Shown: positions 35,544 through 44,417, counted from the stretch's first letter. The stretch: 64,000 bases of DNA from Streptomyces sp. CMB-StM0423 (GCF_002847285.1 NZ_CP025407.1:6885001-6949000), one strand, 5' to 3'. The notes: generated by a model from the sequence alone, not told the origin. Numbers and translations: made by a program.

Positions 35544-37007
35544 CCCCGCCGGCTCCGCCGCGGGACCCGGCGCCGTCCGGGGCGCGGCGGGCCGGCGCCG
35601 CACCGGCGCCAGCGTGAACCCGCGCGGCATCAGCGTCAGCCGCTCGGCTATGTCCAGCCGGTAGCCGGGGTCGCCGCGCAGCTCGTACCTGCGCAGCAGC
35701 AGCCCCAGCACGAGCGTCGCCTCGTGCAGCGCGAACTGCCGCCCGATGCACGCCCGTTCGCCGGTGCCGAAGGGCTTGAAGACGTGCCCGGGCCGGGACC
35801 GTACCCGCTCCGGCAGGAAGCGGTCCGGGTCGAAGCGGCCGGCGTCCGGGCCCCAGACCGCCGGGTCGCGGTGCAGGGCCGGGATCAGCACCAGGGCCCA
35901 CGCGCCTGCCCGCATCGGGTGGACGCCGCCCAGCAGCGTGTCCGTACGCGCGGCGCGGGTGAACGCGGGCGCCGTGGGCCACATCCGCAGCGACTCGTCC
36001 AGCACCCGGCGCACGTAGCGCAGCTTGCTCACCTGCCGGTACGACGGCTCCCCGGCAGGACCCCACACCCGGTCCACCTCGGCGCGGGCGCGGGCCATCA
36101 CCTCGGGGTGGCGGGAGAGGTAGTACAGCGCGAAGGAGAGCGCGCCCGAGGTCGTCTCGTGTCCGGCGACCAGGAACGTGAGGATCTGGTGGCGGATGTT
36201 CTCCGGCGACAGCCGCTCCCCGGTGCGCGGATGGCGGGTGTTGAGCATCAGCCCCAGCAGGTCCTGCGCGCCCGGGTCCGCGCGCGCGGTGCGCTCCCGA
36301 ACGACCCGGTCGACGACGGAGGTGAGATACGCCGCGTCGGTGCTGCCGCGGCGGCCGGGACCGCGGTTCTTCACCGGGCTGAACGGCCGCGGCACGTCGC
36401 TGCCCTGGGCGTGGCGCAGGGAGCGGACCATGGCGGCGACGAAGGGGTGCTGCTCGGTGCGCTCGAAGGAGCCGAAGTCGTAGCCGAAGCCGGTGTGGGC
36501 GATGGTCTCCAGGGTCAGCTTGGTCATGTCGGCGGAGACGTCGGCCGCGGTGCCCGCGGCGGTGTGCGCGTCCCAGGCGGCGGTCAGCCGGGAGGCCATC
36601 GCGAGCATGACCGGGTGGTAGCGCTCCATCGCCCCGCGGGTGAAGGCGGGCGCGAGGATGTCGTGGCCGAGCTGCCAGTTGGGCTCGTGGCTGTGCGCGG
36701 TGAACAGGCCGTCGCCGGCCACCTCGCGCAGGTGGTGGACGGCGAGCACGACGCGCTTGGTGAACCGCGACTCGTCCGCCAGCTCGGCGACCAGGTCCGC
36801 GCCGGAGACCACCACGATCTCCAGCCCGAAGATCTTGCGTCGGAAGATCGGCCCCAGCTCCCGGGCCATCCGCAGCGAGTCCTGTACGGGCCTGCCGGGG
36901 TCGACGCCGAAGACGTCGCCCACCACCGGCAGCCGGTGGCGGGGGTGGGGGATGCGGCTCAGCTCCGGCCAGGGTCCGGGACGGGTGCGTAAGAACGGCG
37001 TCGCCAT
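35532..37007 (-). CDS. Cytochrome P450 resembling the CYP102 (P450 BM3) haem domain, reductase absent
   Basis: 491 residues from ATG behind GGGAGGG. All P450 elements are present: I-helix AGHETT (281-286), ExxR Glu338-Arg341, and Cys420 in FGTGERACIGRQFALHEATLVLG. The text PSYRQVSKLRYV, LRMWPTAPAF and LHEATLVLGLLLRRYEL follows the P450 BM3 haem domain closely. In CYP102 this is fused to a FAD/FMN reductase, but here the protein ends in a short Pro/Ala tail (residues ~465-491) with no reductase. It may need a separate electron partner, not encoded nearby. Likely substrate by family: fatty acids. It is divergent from a TetR gene with a palindrome between. Confidence 0.85.
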   Translation of the reverse strand: MATPFLRTRPGPWPELSRIPHPRHRLPVVGDVFGVDPGRPVQDSLRMARELGPIFRRKIFGLEIVVVSGADLVAELADESRFTKRVVLAVHHLREVAGDGLFTAHSHEPNWQLGHDILAPAFTRGAMERYHPVMLAMASRLTAAWDAHTAAGTAADVSADMTKLTLETIAHTGFGYDFGSFERTEQHPFVAAMVRSLRHAQGSDVPRPFSPVKNRGPGRRGSTDAAYLTSVVDRVVRERTARADPGAQDLLGLMLNTRHPRTGERLSPENIRHQILTFLVAGHETTSGALSFALYYLSRHPEVMARARAEVDRVWGPAGEPSYRQVSKLRYVRRVLDESLRMWPTAPAFTRAARTDTLLGGVHPMRAGAWALVLIPALHRDPAVWGPDAGRFDPDRFLPERVRSRPGHVFKPFGTGERACIGRQFALHEATLVLGLLLRRYELRGDPGYRLDIAERLTLMPRGFTLAPVRRRPAAPRTAPGPAAEPAGSPG

Positions 37008-37022
37008 CGTGCCCTCCCTTAT

Positions 37023-37035
37023 TGAACTCGATTCA
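37023..37035. promoter_or_regulatory. Possible TetR operator TGAA-N5-TTCA
   Basis: Short palindrome (TGAACTCGATTCA) 16-28 bases upstream of the P450 start and about 50 bases before the divergent TetR gene. TGAA/TTCA half-sites are also the core of the BM3R1 and FatR operators that control Bacillus P450 BM3-type genes. The arms are only four bases, so chance is possible. Confidence 0.4.
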
Positions 37036-37083
37036 GTAAGCAGCGTGCGGCAGTGCTGAACCGGTGTCAAGTAAGGTGGCGCG

Positions 37084-37722
37084 ATGGCTCGTTCCGGCGC
37101 TCGGGGTATGCAGACGGGGCGCCCGCGCACCCGCATGGGCACCGAGGAGCGGCGCCGGCAGTTGCTGCGGATCGGCGCCGAGCTCTTCGCCGAGCGGCCC
37201 TTCGACGACGTGTGGATCGAGGAGGTCGCCGAGCGCGCCGGCGTCTCGCGGGGGCTGCTGTACCACTACTTCCCGGCCAAGCGGCAGTTCTACGCGGCCG
37301 TCATCCGGCACGAGGGCGAGCGCCTGCTGCGCATGACCGAGCCGGACCCGGACACCCCCGTCGGCCGGCAGGTGCAGCAGGGGCTGGAGGCGTACCTGCG
37401 CTACGCCGAGGAGCACGCGCGCGGCCTGCGCGCCTTCCACCGCGCCTCGGCCACCGGGGACCAGGAGATCCACGAGATCCACGAGCAGCTCCTCGCCGAG
37501 CAGGAGCGCCGGATCGTCATGGTGCTCGACGCCCAGGCCGCCGCCGGGCTGATCGACGGGCCCGCGCCCGCGGCGCTGCGGCTGGCGGTGCACGGCTGGC
37601 TGGCGTTCGTCACGGCGGCGGTCCTGGACTGGCTGGAGCGGGGGGAGCCGTCGCGGGCGGAGGTACGGGAGGTGTGCACCCGGGCGCTGCTCGGGGCGCT
37701 GGCGGGGGCGCGGGGGGACTGA
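37084..37722 (+). CDS. TetR family regulator, divergent from the P450 gene
   Basis: 212 residues. Basic leader, then HTH AELFAERPFDDVWIEEVAERAGVSRGLLYHYFPAKRQFY. The C-terminal ligand domain includes EIHEIHEQLLAEQERRIV. TetR-type repressors of P450 BM3-like genes in Bacillus (BM3R1, FatR) respond to fatty acids; this gene has the same neighbour type, though divergent rather than upstream in the operon. I infer that it represses the P450 gene. Confidence 0.85.
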   Translation: MARSGARGMQTGRPRTRMGTEERRRQLLRIGAELFAERPFDDVWIEEVAERAGVSRGLLYHYFPAKRQFYAAVIRHEGERLLRMTEPDPDTPVGRQVQQGLEAYLRYAEEHARGLRAFHRASATGDQEIHEIHEQLLAEQERRIVMVLDAQAAAGLIDGPAPAALRLAVHGWLAFVTAAVLDWLERGEPSRAEVREVCTRALLGALAGARGD

Positions 37723-37888
37723 GGCGCCGTGGCCCTCCGGGCCGCCCGCGGTGCGGTGGCCGCGGACTCCGGGCCGCGGACCCGGCCCGCGCGGGTCCCG
37801 GAGCTGCCCCGGAGGCCACCGGGCGGTCCCCGCGGGCCCGCCGGCGCTCGACTCGTGAGCTGCGGGCCGCGGCCCTACGCTGGTGAGC

Positions 37889-38878
37889 ATGGCCGCGCGA
37901 GCACTGGACGCCACCGGGGCCGCGGAACTCGTACACGCCGCGACCGCCGCGCCCTCCATGCACAACGCACAGCCGTGGCACTTCCGCTGCCACCTCGGCC
38001 AGCGCATCGTCGAGATACGCGCCGACCTGGAGCGCGCCATGCCCGCCGCCGACCCCGAGCGGCGCTCCCTCCACGTCGGCTGCGGCGCCGCGCTGTGCAA
38101 CCTGCGGGCCGCCGCGGCCGCCGCCGGCTGGCGGACCAGGACCGACCTGCTCCCGGCCGCGCACGAGCCGCTGCTGCTCGCCTCCGTCCGGCTCACCGGC
38201 GCGGAGCCCGGCGAGGAGACCGACGCGGCGCTCGCCGGGCTGGCGGAGCAGATCCCCCGCCGGCACTCCAGCCGCTGGCCGTTCGCGGAGAGGCCCGTAC
38301 CGCCCGCCGATGTGACGGACCTCGTCGAGGCGGCGCGTACCGAGGGCGCGACGCTGGTCTTCCCCGACGCCTGGCACGCGGCGTCCCTGCTGGAGCTGGT
38401 GCAGGACGCCGAGCTACGCGACGCCGAGACGCCCGACCGCGCCGAGGAGCTGGCCCGCTGGACGCACCCGTGGCCGGACACCGCCGACGAGGGTGTCCCC
38501 GGCTACGCCTACGGCCCCCGGCGCCGCAGCGGCGCCGCCCCGATGCGCGACTTCGGCGGCCGCACCGAGCCGCCCGGCCGGACCAGCGCCCCCTTCGAGT
38601 CCGCGCCGAACCTCGCCCTGCTCGGCACCGCGCACGACAGCCCGGCCGAGTGGCTGCGCGCGGGCCAGGCGCTGGAGCGCGTGCTGCTGACCGCCACCCG
38701 CGCCGGGCTCGTGGTCTCGCTGACGAGCGAGGCGCTGGAGTGGTCCGACCTGCGCGTGCTCGTCCGCGACCCGCTGACCGACGTCGGCCAGGTCCAGATG
38801 GTGCTGCGCATCGGCTACGGGCCCCGCGGCCCGACGACCCCGCGCCGGCCGCTGGCCGAGGTCATGGAGATCCTCTGA
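37889..38878 (+). CDS. Nitroreductase-fold protein of the Acg (Rv2032) type
   Basis: 329 residues from ATG at MAARALDATG; a GTG six bases upstream is an alternative. The segment AATAAPSMHNAQPWHFRC is the nitroreductase FMN site, and RRHSSRWPF the second conserved block, as in Acg-like proteins of mycobacteria and actinomycetes. Those are large with a lid and may store or sequester FMN rather than reduce nitro compounds. A -10-like TACGCT (37876-37881) lies seven bases before the ATG, with no clear ribosome site, so the mRNA may be leaderless. Confidence 0.75.
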   Translation: MAARALDATGAAELVHAATAAPSMHNAQPWHFRCHLGQRIVEIRADLERAMPAADPERRSLHVGCGAALCNLRAAAAAAGWRTRTDLLPAAHEPLLLASVRLTGAEPGEETDAALAGLAEQIPRRHSSRWPFAERPVPPADVTDLVEAARTEGATLVFPDAWHAASLLELVQDAELRDAETPDRAEELARWTHPWPDTADEGVPGYAYGPRRRSGAAPMRDFGGRTEPPGRTSAPFESAPNLALLGTAHDSPAEWLRAGQALERVLLTATRAGLVVSLTSEALEWSDLRVLVRDPLTDVGQVQMVLRIGYGPRGPTTPRRPLAEVMEIL

Positions 38879-38927
38879 GCACGGGCCGCGGCCCGGTACG
38901 CACGCGAAGGCCCCGGAAACGACGAAC

Positions 38928-38952
38928 GGCAAGGAGCACCGCGCTCCTTGCC
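38928..38952 (+). terminator. Hairpin terminator after nitroreductase gene
   Basis: Perfect 10-base arms GGCAAGGAGC and GCTCCTTGCC with loop ACCGC, just upstream of the Rox promoter region. Confidence 0.7.
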
Positions 38953-38975
38953 ACTCTCAACGTATAGCGCACCCC

Positions 38976-38994
38976 GGGGCTTGCGGCAAGACCC
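38976..38994. promoter_or_regulatory. Rifamycin-associated element (RAE)-like inverted repeat
   Basis: GGGGCTTGC, one base, then GCAAGACCC: a 19-base inverted repeat with one mismatched pair. It is the pattern I know as the RAE found upstream of rifamycin-responsive genes (rph, rox, arr) in actinomycetes. It sits 56-74 bases before the Rox start; a possible -10 is CAGAAT (39006-39011). Position and identity fit rifamycin induction. Confidence 0.75.
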
Positions 38995-39049
38995 ACCGTT
39001 TGTTGCAGAATCTCCCGCCGAAGCCAGGACCTGCGGAAACGGGAGATTC

Positions 39050-40504
39050 ATGAGCGACGTGATCATCGCCGGCGGCGGCCCGACCGGGCTGATGCTGGCG
39101 GCCGAACTGCGGCTGCACGGCGTGCGCGTGGTCGTGCTGGAGAAGGAGCCGGAGCCGACGAAGGTGGTACGGGCGCTCGGGCTGCACGCGCGCAGCATCG
39201 AGGTGATGGACCAGCGCGGCCTGCTGGAGAAGTTCCTCGCCCTCGGCAAGCGGTACCCGCTGGGCGGGTTCTTCGCGGGCATCACCAAGCCGGTGCCCGA
39301 GCACCTGGGCACGGCCCACGGCTACGTCCTCGGCATCCCGCAGCCGGAGATCGAGCGGCTGCTGTACGAGCACGCCCGCGCGCTCGGCGCCGAGATCCGC
39401 CGCGGCAGCACGCTGACCGGGCTGAGCCAGGACGCGCACGGCGTGACCGCGCAGACGGCCGCGGGCGAGCTGACCGCCCGCTGGCTCGTCGGCTGCGACG
39501 GCGGCCAGAGCACCGTCCGCAAGCTCCTCGGCGTCGGCTTCCCCGGCGAGCCCGCCCGCATCGAGACGCTGATCGCCGACGTCCGGCTGACCGCGCCGCG
39601 CGCGGAGGTCATGGCGGCGGTGGCCGAAGTCCGCAGGACCCAGCTCCGGTTCGGCATCGCGCCGTTCCCCGACGGTACGTACCGCGTCATCGTGCCCGCC
39701 GCGGGACTGGCCGCCGACCGCGGCGTCCCGCCCGCCTTCGACGAGCTCCGCGCCCGGCTGCTGGCCGTCGCGGGTTCCGACTTCGGTGCGTACGAGGCGA
39801 CTTGGCTCTCCCGCTTCGGCGACGCCACCCGGCAGGCCGAGAGCTACCGCACCGGCCGCGTCCTCCTCGCCGGCGACGCGGCGCACGTGCACCCGCCGGT
39901 GGGCGGGCAGGGGCTCAACCTCGGCGTCCAGGACGCGTTCAACCTCGGCTGGAAGCTGGCCGCCGAGGTCGCCGGCCGGGCGCCCGCGGGGCTGCTCGAC
40001 ACGTACCACGCCGAACGCCACCCCGTGGCCGCCGACGTGCTGGACAACACCCGCGCGCAGACGCTGCTGATGTCCACCGAGCCGGGACCGCGGTCCGTAC
40101 GCCGGCTGCTCGCCGAGCTGATGGACATCGAGGAGGTCAACCTCCGGGTCGTCGAGAAGATCATGGCGACCGCCGTCCGCTACGACCTCGGCGACGGCCA
40201 CGCCCTGCTCGGGCGCCGGCTGCGCGACCTGCGGCTCAAGCGGAACGGCCGGCTCTACGAGCTGACGCGGGCCGGCCGCGGACTCCTGCTCGACCAGACC
40301 GGCCGGCTCTCGGCGGCGGGCTGGGCGGACCGCGTCGACCACGTCCCCGACACCGTCGAGGCGGGTGACGCACGGGACGCGAGCGACGGCCTGGACGCGC
40401 CCGCCGTGCTGCTGCGCCCCGACGGGCACGTCGCCTGGGCCGGCGAGGACCAGGACGATCTTCTCGGCCACCTGCCGCGGTGGTTCGGCGCGCCGGCCGC
40501 CTGA
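39050..40504 (+). CDS. rox: Rifamycin monooxygenase (Rox)
   Basis: 484 residues from ATG (a preceding in-frame frame has no ribosome site; GGGAGA is close). FAD site DVIIAGGGPTGLMLAAELRLHGV, DG motif GCDGGQSTVRKLLGVGFPG and FAD/ribityl motif GRVLLAGDAAHVHPPVGGQGLNLGVQDAFNLGWKLA of the PHBH-type aromatic hydroxylases. The wording GLHARSIEVMDQRGLLEKFL, TQLRFGIAPFPDGTYRVIVPA, RQAESYRTGRVLL and LLLDQTGRLSAAGWADRVDHV follows Rox of Streptomyces. Rox uses NADPH and O2 to open the rifamycin naphthoquinone ring. The RAE upstream supports the role. Confidence 0.85.
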   Translation: MSDVIIAGGGPTGLMLAAELRLHGVRVVVLEKEPEPTKVVRALGLHARSIEVMDQRGLLEKFLALGKRYPLGGFFAGITKPVPEHLGTAHGYVLGIPQPEIERLLYEHARALGAEIRRGSTLTGLSQDAHGVTAQTAAGELTARWLVGCDGGQSTVRKLLGVGFPGEPARIETLIADVRLTAPRAEVMAAVAEVRRTQLRFGIAPFPDGTYRVIVPAAGLAADRGVPPAFDELRARLLAVAGSDFGAYEATWLSRFGDATRQAESYRTGRVLLAGDAAHVHPPVGGQGLNLGVQDAFNLGWKLAAEVAGRAPAGLLDTYHAERHPVAADVLDNTRAQTLLMSTEPGPRSVRRLLAELMDIEEVNLRVVEKIMATAVRYDLGDGHALLGRRLRDLRLKRNGRLYELTRAGRGLLLDQTGRLSAAGWADRVDHVPDTVEAGDARDASDGLDAPAVLLRPDGHVAWAGEDQDDLLGHLPRWFGAPAA

Positions 40505-40520
40505 CCCCCGGGCGCCGGCG

Positions 40521-41420
40521 TCAGTACTCGGCGAGCAACTGCTCCAGCATCTCCTGGCTCGCCTCCTGCTTCTCCGCCGCTGCGCACAGCCCGTCCATCG
40601 TGAGCAGGTAGCGCTCGACGTCGTTGCGCTTGTCGAGGTAGAGGGCGCTGGTCAGTTGCTCGATGTACGCCACGTCCGGCAGGTCCGGCTCCGCGAAGCG
40701 GAGGATCGTCAGCGGGCTGACCACGGCGGCGAAGCGGCCGGTGGCGAGGCGGGCGACCTGGACCGTGATGTTCGACAGCTCCAGGATCCCCAGCAGGTGC
40801 TTGATCTGCGCGCGCATCACCGTGCGCCCGCCGAGCGGGCGGCGCAGCGCCGCCTCGTCGAGGACCACCCAGTAGCGCGCCGGCTGGTCGGCGTGGCCCA
40901 GGATCTGCTGCCTGCGCAGCCGCAGGTCGACGTGGCGCTCTATGGCGGCCTCGTCCGCGTTCGGGTACGCGACCTGCGCGAACGCCCGTGCGTAGTCGGC
41001 GGTCTGGAGCAGTCCCGGGATCCGCTGGGCCTGGTAGGAGCGGATCAGCGAGGCGGCCTCTTCGAGGCCGAGGAACGTCTCCATCCAGGCGGGCGTCACG
41101 TCGCTGTACAGGTGCCACCAGCCGGTGGTGTTGGCGCCGCGGGCCAGCGCGAGGTAGTGCTCGCGCTCGGCCTCGTCCTCCACCCCGTACAGCGTCAGCA
41201 GGGCGGCGATGTCGTGCTCCTTGCAGCCGCCCCGGCCCAGCTCCAGCCGGCTCAGCTTGGGCTGCGAGGCGCCGATGGTGCGGGCGGCGGCCTGGAAGGT
41301 GATGCCGCGCTGCTCGCGCAGCCGCCGCAGGTTGTTGCCGAGGATGATGCGTCGGACGGTGGGGCCGCCTCGGGACGGGGCCGGCAGCGAGTTCGTCTCC
41401 GACATGCTTGGCGCGTGCAT
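40521..41420 (-). CDS. XRE-type regulator with DUF5753 (Scr1 family)
   Basis: 299 residues from ATG behind GGGAG; the second ATG 15 bases later has no ribosome site. HTH: NLRRLREQRGITFQAAARTIGASQPKLSRLELGR. The rest matches the DUF5753 domain found with it in actinomycetes: SYQAQRIPGLLQTADYARAF, QILGHADQPARYWVVLDEAALRRPLGG, LPDVAYIEQLTSALYLDKRNDVERYLLTMDGL. Such regulators often sit with a small DUF397 gene; no such gene is visible here. Convergent with the Rox gene. Confidence 0.85.
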   Translation of the reverse strand: MHAPSMSETNSLPAPSRGGPTVRRIILGNNLRRLREQRGITFQAAARTIGASQPKLSRLELGRGGCKEHDIAALLTLYGVEDEAEREHYLALARGANTTGWWHLYSDVTPAWMETFLGLEEAASLIRSYQAQRIPGLLQTADYARAFAQVAYPNADEAAIERHVDLRLRRQQILGHADQPARYWVVLDEAALRRPLGGRTVMRAQIKHLLGILELSNITVQVARLATGRFAAVVSPLTILRFAEPDLPDVAYIEQLTSALYLDKRNDVERYLLTMDGLCAAAEKQEASQEMLEQLLAEY

Positions 41421-41572
41421 CGGGCTCCCAAGGATGATCAGGTCGCGCCCTTCAGTCTCGCATCGAAGGAGTCAACGTGTACAGGGAAAGCGATTGTTAA
41501 AGTTGAATATGCCTCTGGTACGCGGCCGTTACGCTCTTCGGCCGGCCGGGCCGTACGAGCTGTCCTGGCCGC

Positions 41573-42301
41573 TCAGGGGCGCCGCGCGAACACCGCGCGG
41601 GCGCGCGGACTGCCGTCCGGCCGCCGCCCCAGCTCCTCCAGCGCGGCCGTCGCCACGGTGAACCCGGTGCGCTCCAGGTCCGCCAGCACCTCGGGCAGGC
41701 GGAATGTGCGGTAATACATGACGAACCGCGGGCGCCACAGCGCGTTCCGGACCCGCATCGCGGTGTCGAACCCCCACAGCACCCAGTATCCCCGGGACCC
41801 GACCGGCTGCGGCGCGGGGACGGGGAAGGCGAAGTACCCGCCGGGGCGCAGCGATCGGAAGACCTGCGAGAAGAGCGCCGGGCGCTCCCGGGGCAGGAAG
41901 TGGCCGAAGGCGCCGAAGCTCACGGCGAGATCGAAGGCGGGCGCGAAGGGCAGCGCCAGGGTGTCCGCACGTACCCAGCGCATCGAGGGCGGGTCCGCGG
42001 CGTCCGCGTACGCGCGCCGCGCCCCGGCGAGCATCCCGGCGCTGAAGTCGACGCCGACGACCCGCTCCCTGCACACCCGCCGCAGCATCCCGGCGCCCGC
42101 GCCCGTGCCGGTGCACACGTCGAGGCCGTACGCGAACGGCCCCAGCGGCTCGGCGGCGGCGGCGAACGCGTCCAGCACGCGGTCGGGGGTGCGGAACGGG
42201 GAGCTGTCGAACTTCGGCGCCAGCAGGTCGTAGCCGCGTTCCGTGGAGGACATCGCCTGCACGGTCAGCTCGAGAAGGGTCGGGCCCTCGGGACTGAACA
42301 T
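41573..42301 (-). CDS. Class I SAM-dependent methyltransferase
   Basis: 242 residues. The SAM motif is GLDVCTGTGAGAGML, followed by VVGVDFSAGMLAGARRAY, VRADTLALPF and SFGAFGHFLPRER (Methyltransf_11 type). Substrate unknown. The C-terminus contains an Arg-rich stretch PRFVMYYRTFRLPEVLADLERTGF. A -10-like TACGCT eight bases upstream of the ATG hints at a leaderless transcript. It is not obviously linked to either neighbour. Confidence 0.8.
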   Translation of the reverse strand: MFSPEGPTLLELTVQAMSSTERGYDLLAPKFDSSPFRTPDRVLDAFAAAAEPLGPFAYGLDVCTGTGAGAGMLRRVCRERVVGVDFSAGMLAGARRAYADAADPPSMRWVRADTLALPFAPAFDLAVSFGAFGHFLPRERPALFSQVFRSLRPGGYFAFPVPAPQPVGSRGYWVLWGFDTAMRVRNALWRPRFVMYYRTFRLPEVLADLERTGFTVATAALEELGRRPDGSPRARAVFARRP

Positions 42302-42451
42302 CGTCGATCAGCGTAGCGGCGCCGCGCGCCCGCGGGCGCCGTGCGGGTCCCGGCTGCCGGGCCGTTGACATGCGCGGACGGCCGGTCCCAGACGCGGAGC
42401 CGGCAGAGATGAACGCTCGTGCGCAGGACGAACACCCGGGAGCGGGGTGGT

Positions 42452-43085
42452 ATGGCGGAGATCCTGACCCTGCGGGACGCGGTGGCCGAGCTGGTGCACG
42501 ACGGGGACACGGTGGCGATGGAGGGCTTCACGCACCTGATTCCGTTCGCGGCGGCGCACGAGGTCATCCGCCGGGGCGCGACCGACCTGACGCTGGTACG
42601 GATGACCCCGGACCTCGTCTACGACCAGCTCATCGGCGCCGGGCTCGTGCGGAAGCTCGTCTTCTCCTGGGGCGGCAACCCCGGCGTCGGCTCGCTGCAC
42701 CGCTTCCGCGACGCGGTCGAGAACGGCTGGCCCCGGCCGCTGGAGATCGCCCACCTCCCGCAGCCGGAGATCGACGCCCGCCTCGCCCGCGCCCGCCTCG
42801 ACCCGCTGACCCCGCGCACGGTCACCTCGGCGGACACGCTGCGCGCGGAGCTGACCCGGGTGCGCAGACAGGGCTACGCGATCGTGGACCAGGAGCTGGA
42901 GGAGGGCCTGCGCTCGGTCGCGGCCCCGGTCCGGGACCGCGACGGCACGGTGGTCGCGGCGGTCGACATCCCCGTACCGGCGAGCCGCAACTCGGTCGAG
43001 TCGGTCCGCCGCGACCTGCTGCCGCCTTCTGGGGGCGGTGGCGAGAATCGAGGCGGACCTGAGGGTGACGCGCACGCGGCCGTGA
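42452..43085 (+). pseudogene. Chimeric pseudogene: CoA-transferase subunit A start fused to an IclR (PcaR-type) regulator end, frameshifted
   Basis: Residues 1-100 read as the N-terminal part of a glutaconate/3-oxoadipate CoA-transferase subunit A (LRDAVAELVHDGDTVAMEGFTH, VRMTPDLVYDQLIGAGLVRKLVFSWGGN). At about base 42750 the text switches in frame to the C-terminal part of an IclR regulator of the PcaR/PcaU type (RLARARLDPLTPRTVTS, RRQGYAIVDQELEEGLRSVAAPVRDRDG). Near the end, in GGGGG at 43031-43035, the frame is lost; deleting one G restores AVARIEADLRV and a stop at 43083. It looks like a deletion that removed everything between pcaI-like and pcaR-like genes, followed by decay or a sequencing slip. 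Neither product could work. Confidence 0.75.
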
Positions 43086-43142
43086 AGGGGGCCGGCCGGT
43101 GGCGGCAACCGCCGCACGAGGGACACCACTTCCCCCGGAGCG

Positions 43143-44417
43143 CTACGCCGACACCGCCCCCGCCGCCTCGCCCGGCCCGCCCTCCGCGCCGGGCAGCCGC
43201 CGCGTGCGCGGCACCGGCGAGGGCAGCAGCCACAGCACCGCAAGCGCCGCCCCGACCGTCGCCACCCACAGCGTCGGCCGCAGCCCGAGCGCAGCGCCCA
43301 GCGCCCCGCCCGCGAGCGCACCGAGCGGCCGGACGCCGAAGTTGACGGTCTGGAAGGCGCCGAGGACACGGGAGCGCAGGTCGTCGGGGATGGCGGCCGC
43401 GAAGTAGGCGTTGGCCGAGATGTCGAGGATCATCACGCCGAACGCGGAGGCGAACTCCGCGGCCAGCAGCATCCCGGCGACCACCGGCGTCGGCCCGTCG
43501 GCCAGCGGTATCAGCGTGAGCGGCACGCTGAAGCCGGCGAACCCCGCGGTCATCGCGGGCCCCACCCCGTACCGCGCCACGACCCTGGTCGCGAGGACCG
43601 CCCCGACCAGGCCGCCGACGCCGCCGGCCCCGAGCACGAGGCCGAGGAGCCCGGGGCCGAGGCCCAGTTCCCCGGTCGCGTAGAGCACGAACAGCGCCTG
43701 GAAGATGAAGTTGAAGAAGTTGAGCGTCGCCGTCGCGGCGGCACAGGCGCGCACGGCGGGAGTCCGCAGGATCCACCGGATACCGGCGGTGGCCCGGCTC
43801 TTCTCCCGTGCGGCGGGCGGGGGTTCGGCGGGGGAGATGCGGCCGAGGAAGAGCGCCGAGACGAGGTAGCTGAGCGCGTCGAGCAGCAGCGCGAACGGCG
43901 CGGTGGCCACCTGCACGAGACCGCCGCCGACCCCGGGTCCGGCCGTGAACGCCAGCGCCCGGCTGCCGTTGAGCAGCGAGCTGCCCTGGACGTAGCGCTC
44001 GACGGGCAGCAGGGCGACGTACACGGTGCCGGCGCAGACGTTGAACAGCGCGCCGAGCGTGCCGACGGCGAAGGCCGCCGCGTACAGATGGGTGAGCGTC
44101 AGCGCGTCGAGGGCGTACGCGACGGGGACGGAGGCGACGGCCAGCATCCGGCCGAGGTCGGCCGCGATCATCACCTTGCGACGGCTGCGCCGCCGGTCGG
44201 CCCAGGCCCCGGCGGGGATGGAGAAGAGCAGCGCGGGCAGCAGCGCGGCGGCGGTGAGGAGACCCATGTCGGCGGCGCCGGCGCCGAGGAGCAGCACGGC
44301 GGCGAGGGGGAGGGCGATGCGGTGGACCTCGTCGCCGAGGAGGGAGACGCTCTGGGCGGCCCAGTAGCTGCGGAAGGGGCGGTCGCGGAGCAGCTCGGGC
44401 AGGGCGGGGCGTATCAC
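43143..44417 (-). CDS. MFS transporter, DHA3 (macrolide-efflux) type
   Basis: 424 residues from GTG, which forms a GTGA overlap with the upstream ArsR gene. About twelve membrane segments. The pattern LRDRPFRSYWAAQSVSLLGDEVHRIALPLAAVLL, GAWADRRRSRRKVMIAADLGRMLAVA and FNFIFQALFVLYATGELGLG is typical of MFS_3 drug-efflux relatives. It probably exports a toxic small molecule and is regulated by the coupled ArsR-type protein. Substrate unknown. Confidence 0.85.
   Translation of the reverse strand: MIRPALPELLRDRPFRSYWAAQSVSLLGDEVHRIALPLAAVLLLGAGAADMGLLTAAALLPALLFSIPAGAWADRRRSRRKVMIAADLGRMLAVASVPVAYALDALTLTHLYAAAFAVGTLGALFNVCAGTVYVALLPVERYVQGSSLLNGSRALAFTAGPGVGGGLVQVATAPFALLLDALSYLVSALFLGRISPAEPPPAAREKSRATAGIRWILRTPAVRACAAATATLNFFNFIFQALFVLYATGELGLGPGLLGLVLGAGGVGGLVGAVLATRVVARYGVGPAMTAGFAGFSVPLTLIPLADGPTPVVAGMLLAAEFASAFGVMILDISANAYFAAAIPDDLRSRVLGAFQTVNFGVRPLGALAGGALGAALGLRPTLWVATVGAALAVLWLLPSPVPRTRRLPGAEGGPGEAAGAVSA

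Noticed and set aside
41477..41500. Seven-codon GTG frame behind AAGGAG, as a leader peptide
   Set aside because: No gene follows on that strand, so it cannot be an attenuator.
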